NCBI RefSeq assembly: GCF_013299165.1
Contig: NZ_JAAFKD010000033.1
Coordinates: forward strand, 1-64,000
Direction: 5' to 3'
Source: Microcoleus sp. bin38.metabat.b11b12b14.051
GTDB lineage: Bacteria > Cyanobacteriota > Cyanobacteriia > Cyanobacteriales > Microcoleaceae
Length of the DNA: 64,000 nucleotides
Below the pieces are notes generated by a model. The model was given only the letters and a program-made list of their open reading frames with translations, was not told where the DNA came from and made no database searches. The translations under genes and the position numbers were made by a program. How positions within the stretch are numbered: position 1 is the stretch's first letter; each line of letters starts with the position of its first letter. Shown piece after piece: positions 37,070 through 43,944 of this stretch.

Positions 37070-37423
37070 TTAACAGCCAAACTCTTCGTCAAGTTTGCGT
37101 TTCATTTCCCCAGAGATAGGTAAATTCCGAATTTCTCCGCATAGACGCGATTTTGATTCTCCGTTTTGAAGGCGCTGTTTGTAAATCCCAATTAGCAATG
37201 CTTCAAGACCATACTTAGACAACATCTCTGTAGCTAAACCTATCATTCCAAGCATTGCAATTCCGCCTAACATACCTGCTGGGCCACCTAACGTTGCTAA
37301 AGCTGCTGTAATTGCAGCCGCACCTGCTAAACCTGTAGTTGCCATCACAATTACCAGCATAATTGCGGGTAATCCCAATGCCGCAGCTTTTCTAACAAAT
37401 TCATCCATTTTACGATACATCAC
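37070..37423 (-). CDS. small hydrophobic membrane protein linked to GTPases
   Basis: A 117-residue protein. Residues about 12-75 are strongly hydrophobic and Gly/Ala-rich (ALGLPAIMLVIVMATTGLAG, ITAALATLGGPAGMLGGIAM), giving two or three membrane spans. The C-terminal 45 residues are charged (KQRLQNGESKSRL, SGEMKRKLDEEF). I do not recognise a named family, though similar Gly-rich hairpins occur at the ends of interferon-inducible-GTPase-like bacterial proteins. It is the first of three minus-strand genes with the two GTPases, 168 bp before the next. A membrane partner or effector for the GTPases is an inference from position. Confidence 0.65.
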   Translation of the reverse strand: MMYRKMDEFVRKAAALGLPAIMLVIVMATTGLAGAAAITAALATLGGPAGMLGGIAMLGMIGLATEMLSKYGLEALLIGIYKQRLQNGESKSRLCGEIRNLPISGEMKRKLDEEFGC

Positions 37424-37734
37424 TCTTTTAATTAAAAAGTCTATTCATGCCCTGGATAGTCAAGGGCTGCTCTGACAGATGTCAAATCAGCCTGGTCTTT
37501 GAAAGGACTAGACTTAGCTATTTCGGTAATTGAAGTCTTCGATGGCTTAATAACTCTGCTCAGCAAAAAAATGTACCCCGCAAGAAGTGAGCCTTCCCCG
37601 GATTTTAGGTGTAAAATTAATCACGATCCTGCTTTTTTTGATACTAACCTAACCAAGCTTAACAAAGAAACTAACAAGCACTAGGAATTGTGTTAGACTT
37701 TGATTAGGAAAAATCCAAAAACCTATCTCCTCCA
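37424..37734. other. divergent intergenic region
   Basis: It separates the minus-strand GTPase group from a plus-strand gene. The ORF 37499-37684 shows no recognisable features and is not called. The region should hold both promoters. Confidence 0.45.
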
Positions 37735-38226
37735 ATGGCATCCTCTAACGATCGCTTCCCCCAAGCTGCCCGCGACTGGGACTTAGAAACCCTCTACACA
37801 GACTTAGCATCCGCCAAGGGAAAGCGGCTCACGCCCACAGAGAAACAACATCTACGTGGTCTACTCTGCGGCCACAGTCCTACCGAAATTGCCGAAACGC
37901 TCAATAAAAACCCCAAGGGAATTGCCGTAGATTTTTGTAATACTTTATACCAATATGTTAAAAATCTTGTAGGTAAAGCTGATGAAAAGGTAGAAAACTG
38001 GAGGAAGATTTGTGAATGGCTGGAGGACGCAGGATATAAAACTCTGTCGTCTCCCGAACCTGAATCAGGCGATTGTTTACCAATAAAATTCTTAATAAAA
38101 AAAGCAAATGTAATTGTTGATAAAAATCAAATTATAGTTGATATCAACCTGCGAATCGTAGCTTCCTCACCTTCAGAAATTCCCATTATAAAAAGCTTCG
38201 ATATCAATGGCAATGGTTCAAACTAA
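37735..38226 (+). CDS. small helix-turn-helix protein of the vMAP N-terminal type
   Basis: A 163-residue protein. Residues about 28-80 (LTPTEKQHLRGLLCGHSPTE then IAETLNKNPKGIAVDF) look like the small helical, HTH-type domain found at the N-terminus of large cyanobacterial NACHT/AAA and vWA-MoxR-associated proteins. Here it stands alone, followed by about 60 residues rich in beta strands (VDKNQIIVDINLRIVAS). It may be a regulator or an adaptor, or the surviving N-terminus of a larger conflict-system protein. The family resemblance is from memory and moderate. It lies beside the GTPase group in the same AT-rich block. Confidence 0.5.
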   Translation: MASSNDRFPQAARDWDLETLYTDLASAKGKRLTPTEKQHLRGLLCGHSPTEIAETLNKNPKGIAVDFCNTLYQYVKNLVGKADEKVENWRKICEWLEDAGYKTLSSPEPESGDCLPIKFLIKKANVIVDKNQIIVDINLRIVASSPSEIPIIKSFDINGNGSN

Positions 38227-38489
38227 AGGAAAAGCGATCGAAGGGCTCAGCTAAATGTTCAACCTTGAGTCCGCCAGGGGTTGAAACCAAAGCATCCCCA
38301 TGAGTTTAGGGGCGAAGCATTTCGGAAGATAATTTATTTGTCAGAAGCAGAGATTTACTGCCGGAATGCTTCGCCCCTACGGAGATATTTGGTTTTGAAC
38401 ATAATTTGCGACTTTAGGTAGGGGCGAATTCTCAAGGCACGAAGTTATACTTCTAAAATCTCTCAAAACCGATCGCCCGCCCGAAAAAA
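38227..38489. repeat. intergenic region with a GGGGCGAAGCATT palindrome
   Basis: Arms TTAGGGGCGAAGCATTTCGG (about 38303) and GGAATGCTTCGCCCCTA (about 38365-38381) form a long imperfect inverted repeat. A third GTAGGGGCGAATTCTCAAGG fragment lies near 38420. No gene is seen. Confidence 0.7.
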
Positions 38490-39575
38490 ATGCACTCCCA
38501 AATATTGCAAAAACCAGACGGCCGCCCGCTGACACTGTACAGCCGCAACCCAATCCCAGAATGCATCGCGGCGGTAAGTCCCAGCAACGAACCAGTCAAG
38601 GCAAACCCACATTTTCGCTGGCATCCTTTGCGGGGGGAGTGGGTAGCATATGCCAGCCACCGCCAAGGCAGAACCTTTATGCCGCCGCCGGAATACAACC
38701 CGCTGGCTGCTACAATTAACCCCACGTTTCCCACAGAATTACCCCCTGGTAAATACGACGTAGCAGTTTTTGACAACCGCTTTCCTTCGATGACTTTGCA
38801 AGCCCATAATCCACCTGCAAGTATTGTGGAAACTTTGCCTGCTAAGGGCATTTGCGAAGTCGTTGTTTTCACCCAAGATCCGCTGGCTTCTTTGGGTTCT
38901 TTGGAGTTAAGTCACTTAGAATTATTGTTAGAAGTTTGGGCCGATCGCACTTCAGTGATTGGCAGCAATCCCGAGATTCAATATGTGTTACCGTTTGAGA
39001 ATCGCGGTGTCGAAGTCGGAGTAACTTTGCACCATCCCCACGGTCAAATTTATGCTTATCCGTTCGTGCCACCGGTGCCCGCGCGGATGTTAGAATGTCA
39101 GTCGGTTTACTATCAAAAAAATAACAGCGGTTTGTTGCAAGATTTGATTCAACAAGAGATAGCCGACAAACAGCGCATTCTGTATTTAGACGAAGATGCG
39201 ATCGCCTTTGTGCCCGCTTGCGCCCGTTATCCTTACGAAGTGTGGATTGCGCCGATCGCACCAGCAGCCACATTTATCGATCTTACCGAAAAACAGCGTC
39301 AATCGCTTGCTAAAGCCTTAAAAACAGTCGCCCTTAAATATGACGGTTTGTGGCAGCGTCAATTCCCTTATTTGATGGCTTGGTTTCAAGGGCCCACCGA
39401 CGGAAAGCCTCACCCGGAGGCGCATCTGCACGCTGAGTTTTATCCGCCCTATCGATCGAGCGATCGGCTAAAATACCTAGCAGGAACCGAACTCGCCGCG
39501 GGAATGTTTGCTAACGACGCTTTACCGGAAGAAAAAGCTAAAGAATTGCAAGCCATATCTGTTAATCTATGTTAA
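38490..39575 (+). CDS. galT: galactose-1-phosphate uridylyltransferase
   Basis: A 361-residue HIT-superfamily enzyme of the Leloir pathway; it exchanges UMP between UDP-glucose and galactose-1-phosphate. The active-site histidine lies in HHPHGQIYAYP near residue 181. The C-terminal metal-binding HPEAHLHAEFYPP is present. The N-terminal FRWHPLRGEWVAYASHRQGR is typical. It lacks obvious N-terminal zinc cysteines, which many GalT proteins also lack. Its product pathway links with UDP-galactopyranose mutase at 29860, although an AT-rich block separates them. The stop codon is followed within 10 bp by the first unit of the palindrome array. Confidence 0.93.
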   Translation: MHSQILQKPDGRPLTLYSRNPIPECIAAVSPSNEPVKANPHFRWHPLRGEWVAYASHRQGRTFMPPPEYNPLAATINPTFPTELPPGKYDVAVFDNRFPSMTLQAHNPPASIVETLPAKGICEVVVFTQDPLASLGSLELSHLELLLEVWADRTSVIGSNPEIQYVLPFENRGVEVGVTLHHPHGQIYAYPFVPPVPARMLECQSVYYQKNNSGLLQDLIQQEIADKQRILYLDEDAIAFVPACARYPYEVWIAPIAPAATFIDLTEKQRQSLAKALKTVALKYDGLWQRQFPYLMAWFQGPTDGKPHPEAHLHAEFYPPYRSSDRLKYLAGTELAAGMFANDALPEEKAKELQAISVNLC

Positions 39576-39582
39576 TAACCTT

Positions 39583-40357
39583 GGTTCGTAGTGAGGACTT
39601 CAGTCCTTCTTTCTTACAGTAAATTTAGGTTAATAACTTCCATAAAAAAGGTTCGTAGTGAGGACTTCAGTCCTTTTTCTTACGGTAAATTTAGGTGAAT
39701 AACTTCCATAAAAAAGGTTCGTAGTGAGGACTTCAGTCCTTCTTTATTACAGTAAATTTAGGTTAATAAATTACACAAAAAAGGTTCGTAGTGAGGACTT
39801 CAGTCCTTTTTTTTACGGTAAATTTAGGTAAATAACTTCCATAAAAAAGGTTCGTAGTGAGGACTGAAGTCCTTCTTTATTACGGTAAATTTATGTTAAT
39901 AAATTACACAAAAAAGGTTCGTAGTGAGGACTTCAGTCCTTTTTCTTACGGTAAATTTATGTTAGTACCTTTAATAAAAAAGGTTCGTAGTGAGGACTTT
40001 AGTCCTTCTTTATTACAAAATTTCAAGAAGGACTGAAGTCCTCACTACGAACCTTTTAGGAAGGACTGAAGTCCTCACTACGAACCTTTTAGGAAGGACT
40101 GAAGTCCTCACTACGAACCTTTTTTAGAAGGACTGAAGTCCTCACTACGAACCTTTTTTAGAAGGACTGAAGTCCTCACTACGAACCTTTTTTAGAAGGA
40201 CTGAAGTCCTCACTACGAACCTTTTTTAGAAGGACTGAAGTCCTCACTACGAACCTTTTTTAGAAGGACTGAAGTCCTCACTACGAACCTTTTTTAGAAG
40301 GACTGAAGTCCTCACTACGAACCTTTTTTAGAAGGACTGAAGTCCTCACTACGAACC
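39583..40357. repeat. array of 7 direct and 10 inverted palindromic units
   Basis: Left half: units beginning GGTTCGTAGTGAGGACTTCA at 39583, 39650, 39716, 39783, 39849, 39916 and 39982, period alternately 67 and 66 bp, separated by an AT-rich spacer with GTAAATTTAGGTTAATAA. Right half: inverted units beginning GGACTGAAGTCCTCACTACG at 40030, 40063, 40096, 40130, 40164, 40198, 40232, 40266, 40300 and 40334, period 33-34 bp. So the right half has exactly half the left period. The solo palindromes elsewhere are one direct plus one inverted unit. The array fills the whole gap between galT and the next gene and ends 3 bp before its start codon. Confidence 0.95.
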
Positions 40358-40360
40358 TAT

Positions 40361-41461
40361 ATGGTAAACTCATTAAATCCAGAAGTCGATCGCAAACTCG
40401 AATTCATTCGCACAGCCTTAACTGAAACCGGAGCGATCGCCCTGCGGTTGCGCGGCACTGATTGGTTTGCTTGGGCCACCGCCGGTGCTTCCCATACTGT
40501 CTTGCTTACGGCAGAAACCGGAGTTGCAGAAGTCTTAGTCACCGCCGATACTGCTTGGGTACTCACCGATGAAATCGAAGCCCAGCGCTTGCAAGATGAA
40601 GAACTTCCCGCCAACTTTCAAATGCACATCTATCCTTGGGCGGATGTTCCACAGCGCGAAGCTTTTGTCAAACAAATTACTGGTGGCGGTAACGTGATGA
40701 GCGATCGACCAATTCATCGTAACGAAACTGCGATCGTCGCATCTTTACAGTCTCGCAAACAGACAATGATGTCAAGCGAATTAGAGCGCTACCGGCGAGT
40801 CGGGCGTTTAGCCAGCGAAGCGATGACAGAGGTACTTTCAGCAGCCAAACCGGAATGGACAGAATATCAATTAGCGGGTGCAGGTGCAGAGGCTTTGTGG
40901 GCGAGAGGTTTGCATCCAGCCCTGACGTTAGTTGCTGGAGAAAGGCGTTTACCCCTGTACCGCCACGCCACCGCCACCGCCGAACAAATCGGGAAGCAAG
41001 CTATGTTAGTATTCTGCGCGAGGGGAAACGGTTTGTATGCAAATTTAACTCGATTTATCTGTTTCGGTTCCCTGGAAAAACAGCATTCAGAGTTGCACCG
41101 ACAAGTTAGAGAAATTGAAGCCGCCGCCTTGGATTTGTGCCGCCCGAGAGTATCGCTGAATGCAATTTATTATACCCTTAAACAAGCTTACGAACAGCAC
41201 GGCTATCCTCAAGCAATTCGGGAACACCATCAAGGCGGAACTACTGGATATTTGGCGCGGGAAGTTGTGGCGAATCCGGCTACTTCAGATATCTTGACTG
41301 AAAATATGGCTGTGGCTTGGAATCCGAGTTTGTCTGGGGCAAAAATTGAGGATACGTTTGTAATTGGTAGCGATGGAACTTTGGAAAATTTGACTTTCGA
41401 TCCGGGTTGGCCGAGTGTAGAAGTCGCGGGCAGGTTGCGGCCTGTACCGAAAATAGTTTAG
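40361..41461 (+). CDS. M24 (aminopeptidase P-fold) protein, probably without metal site
   Basis: A 366-residue protein with the two-domain creatinase/prolidase layout: N-terminal half to about 140, then a pita-bread domain. The His of REHHQGGTTGYLA and the Glu of GAKIEDTFVIG are present, but the two metal-binding Asp positions read FCARGNGLYANLTR, where active enzymes have D-x-G/A and S/A-D-x-T-R. Two of five ligands are therefore replaced (Cys and Asn), so peptidase activity is doubtful. It may be a pseudoenzyme. The ATG directly follows the palindrome array (last unit ends 3 bp upstream) and no ribosome site is visible. Confidence 0.8.
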   Translation: MVNSLNPEVDRKLEFIRTALTETGAIALRLRGTDWFAWATAGASHTVLLTAETGVAEVLVTADTAWVLTDEIEAQRLQDEELPANFQMHIYPWADVPQREAFVKQITGGGNVMSDRPIHRNETAIVASLQSRKQTMMSSELERYRRVGRLASEAMTEVLSAAKPEWTEYQLAGAGAEALWARGLHPALTLVAGERRLPLYRHATATAEQIGKQAMLVFCARGNGLYANLTRFICFGSLEKQHSELHRQVREIEAAALDLCRPRVSLNAIYYTLKQAYEQHGYPQAIREHHQGGTTGYLAREVVANPATSDILTENMAVAWNPSLSGAKIEDTFVIGSDGTLENLTFDPGWPSVEVAGRLRPVPKIV

Positions 41462-41740
41462 AGTTTTGGAATTGCTTAAAATTTTTCACAACAGCGATAA
41501 TACATATCGCATAGCGGCGGGTTCACCACTATCTCTAATTCACATCCAAAATATCTGTAAACCCTTAAAATTCTTGTGGGGTGGGCATCCTGCCCGCCCC
41601 CAATATCCCGGTTAAATGTGAAACAGCTTAGTTATACCATTTAGAAAAAAGCTTGCTACAAGAGAATTGTTGGGTTTGTTTCGTCCGCCCAATGTGTAAG
41701 GTGCGTCGCTATGAGATTTGGCGTGAAATGCGAGGAATTG
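41462..41740. repeat. intergenic region with dispersed palindromes
   Basis: A GTGGGGTGGGCATCCTGCCCGCCCC hairpin-type block near 41577-41603 and the GTGTAAGGTGCGTCGC palindrome starting at 41694 lie here. The plus ORF 41653-41961 is an artefact of the palindrome. No gene is seen. Confidence 0.7.
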
Positions 41741-41762
41741 TTACACGGCGACGCACCCTACA
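41694..41762. repeat. GCGACGCACC-family palindrome invading a gene end
   Basis: Arms GTGTAAGGTGCGTCGC and GGCGACGCACCCTAC. The same family is at 13101-13166 and 13265-13330, and a related form is near 42261. The right arm provides the last codons and stop of the retropepsin-like ORF on the minus strand. Confidence 0.8.
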
Positions 41763-42175
41763 ACTAAAGTTTCTAACACAGTTTGACCGATTAGCACGAT
41801 ATCGCCTAAAACCATTGCAGCCTCAATCGTCTCGCGCCCTTCCATTTCAACAATCACAGGCCCAGTCAATCCTACTGTTTCTTGTCGGCCATCAGCATAC
41901 TTTGCTATTTCCTGACTCCGAATTCTTAAACCTAGGTGTTCGCAAACTTCCACAGGTATAGCAGTTCTGAATGCGCCAGTATTTATCAGTGCTTCTACTT
42001 CGCAAACAGGCCAAAGATTCGGATCGAGCAATCCTCGACGCACTAAGGCTTCATCAATGGCATTCGTTAGTTTGACATTGACTCGAACTGCGCCCATTTT
42101 TGGGCTGATTTGACTTAGATTGCGATCGATATTTATCATACCGCCTCTCTTTGCGTACAGAAAGTATACCTTCAA
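41741..42175 (-). pseudogene. retropepsin-like aspartyl protease ORF, truncated and lacking catalytic Asp
   Basis: A frame of 144 residues resembling the cyanobacterial retropepsin-like (clan AA) family: RRGLLDPNLWPVCEVEALIN, then TGAFRTAIP, YADGRQETVG and VLGDIVLIGQTVLE. The catalytic motif is INTGA where the family has DTGA, so the Asp is replaced by Asn. After QTVLE the usual LDLLVD-type tail is missing: the frame runs into a dispersed palindrome and stops there. Both features point to a decayed or inactive copy. The likely start is the ATG at MINIDRNLS (about 42139) rather than the more distal one. Confidence 0.65.
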
Positions 42176-42648
42176 TTATAGCTTTAATATTAATTATCAA
42201 AATTTTTGCTACAAAACAATTGTTGGGCGGAGTGAAACGGTTGTTTATTTAACGATTTGGTTAGGTGCGTCGCTGTGAAATTGTTGGTCTTTGTCTAGGG
42301 ATTATCGATGTATCCGCACCCTACAAATACTCAATACGATTAAGTTAAGACTGCCCAAGAGATCAAACCCTGTGAAGAATAAATACTGCGATTGCTTCGT
42401 TCCTCGCAATGACAATCCTAACTGTTAGAGTATTCAATTATACATCGATGTATCCGCACCCTACAAATACTCAATACGATTAAGTTAAGACTGCCCAAGA
42501 GATCAAACGCTGTGAAGAATAAATACTGCGATTGCTTCGTTCCTCGCAATGACAATCTTAGCTGTTAGAGTATTCTATTATACTTTGAAATGCTTGCAGC
42601 TACAGGTTTGAGCCTGTAGCTGCAACGGCAAATTCTCGCTAAAAATTA
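42176..42648. repeat. intergenic region with a 140-bp tandem duplication
   Basis: Besides a GTGCGTCGCTGTG palindrome fragment near 42264, the segment 42304-42443 is repeated at 42444-42583 with only a few differences. Each copy contains ATCGATGTATCCGCACCCTA at its start and ATTGCTTCGTTCCTCGCAAT near its end. A small hairpin (CTACAGGTTTGAGCCTGTAG, 42600-42619) then lies just beyond the stop of pdhA and may act as its terminator. Confidence 0.85.
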
Positions 42649-43683
42649 TTAATCTTCAGCATAGATATAGCGATACAATTCGCTCGGATCTGGCTCGGGG
42701 CTTTTCTCTGCAAAATCTACCGCATCATCAATTACTGCTTCGATCTTTTTCTCGATCGCCTTTAACTCTTCAGCAGTAGCCAAAGTGCGATCGATCAAAT
42801 CAGCAGCTAACTTCTTAATTGGATCGCGGGGGAACCAATATTCTTTCTCTTCCTTAGAGCGCAACTCATCAGGATCTGCCAAGGAATGGCCGCGAAAGCG
42901 ATAAGTCAAAGCCTCGATCACAGTCGGCCCTTCGCCAGCCCGCGCCCGCGCTACAGCTTCCTTCGCCACTTCCCGCACCGCCAAAACATCCATCCCGTCA
43001 ACTTCGACGCCAGCCATGCCAAAAGCATGAGCTTTCTTGAAAATTAAGGGGTCAGATGTAGCTCGCTCGTGGGCCATGCCGATCGCCCATTTGTTGTTTT
43101 CTACAACATAAAGAATCGGCAATTTCCACAAAGCTGCCATGTTCAAACACTCGAAAAACTGCCCGTTATTCGCAGCACCATCGCCAAAAAAACAAGCAGT
43201 TACGCCATCAGAGCTCTCATCTCCCAAAGCTTCCCGCCGGTATTTCGATTGAAAAGCCGCCCCCGTAGCTACAGGAATTCCCTCAGCCACAAAAGCATAG
43301 CCTCCCAACAACCGATGTTCTGCCGAAAACATATGCATCGAACCGCCGCGGCCCTTCGAGCAACCGGTTTCCTTTCCGAACAACTCCGCCATCACTTCCC
43401 GCGCCGGTACGCCCGCGCTCAAAGCGTGAACGTGATCGCGGTAGGTGCTGCTGACGTAATCGGTGTCATCCCGGCGCATCGATCGAATGACGCCAGTCGA
43501 GACCGCTTCCTGGCCGTTGTACAAGTGCACAAAACCAAACATTTTGCCCCGGTAATACATCTCAGCGCACTTGTCCTCAAAGTAACGCCCCAAAACCATA
43601 TCCTCGTAGAGCATCAAGCCCTCATCCCGAGAAATAGTTACGCTCTGCGCGTCAAAAACTGGTAAGCTCCGTTCCTCAGCCAT
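42649..43683 (-). CDS. pdhA: pyruvate dehydrogenase E1 component, alpha subunit
   Basis: A 344-residue thiamine-diphosphate enzyme subunit. The ThDP motif runs from [12 protein letters not shown] (167-178) to VVENN (193-197), and the phosphorylation-loop region [13 protein letters not shown] is conserved. With the beta subunit (not in this window) it decarboxylates pyruvate and transfers the acetyl group to E2 lipoate. Length and the central [11 protein letters not shown] are typical of cyanobacterial and plastid PdhA. The gene is separate from other pdh genes, as usual in cyanobacteria. It is divergent from ftn2. Confidence 0.95.
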   Translation of the reverse strand: MAEERSLPVFDAQSVTISRDEGLMLYEDMVLGRYFEDKCAEMYYRGKMFGFVHLYNGQEAVSTGVIRSMRRDDTDYVSSTYRDHVHALSAGVPAREVMAELFGKETGCSKGRGGSMHMFSAEHRLLGGYAFVAEGIPVATGAAFQSKYRREALGDESSDGVTACFFGDGAANNGQFFECLNMAALWKLPILYVVENNKWAIGMAHERATSDPLIFKKAHAFGMAGVEVDGMDVLAVREVAKEAVARARAGEGPTVIEALTYRFRGHSLADPDELRSKEEKEYWFPRDPIKKLAADLIDRTLATAEELKAIEKKIEAVIDDAVDFAEKSPEPDPSELYRYIYAED

Positions 43684-43944
43684 AAAAAATTAATACCCGA
43701 TCGGCTTCCTAAACATCTAAATGTAAACCGACAGAGGGTACAAGCGCAGCATAAAATGGTCGAAGATTTTCCAGCGCCGCGGTTCACAAGTTGTTAAAAT
43801 CAAGGAAGCAGGGGGCAAAAGCCCTGGACTTGCAGCACCGACTCCTGCCAAAACCCGATTAAGTTGTCACTAATGCTTTTGTTACAAACCAACCTTAGCT
43901 AAGATAGGCTAATTCAGTTGCTAGCGCTTTTGGGGAAGTGGACA
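43684..43944. promoter_or_regulatory. divergent pdhA/ftn2 promoter region
   Basis: A gene-free stretch of 261 bp between divergently read genes. It includes a GGGGGCAAAAGCCC hairpin-like block near 43811-43824. No clear promoter boxes can be assigned. Confidence 0.4.

Noticed and set aside
37499..37684. 61-residue plus ORF between the membrane protein and the HTH gene
   Set aside because: It overlaps the expected divergent promoters, has no recognisable motif and no ribosome site.
39583..40357. Possible second CRISPR array
   Set aside because: Spacings are constant but the intervening sequences are near-identical between units and orientation flips midway, unlike CRISPR spacers.
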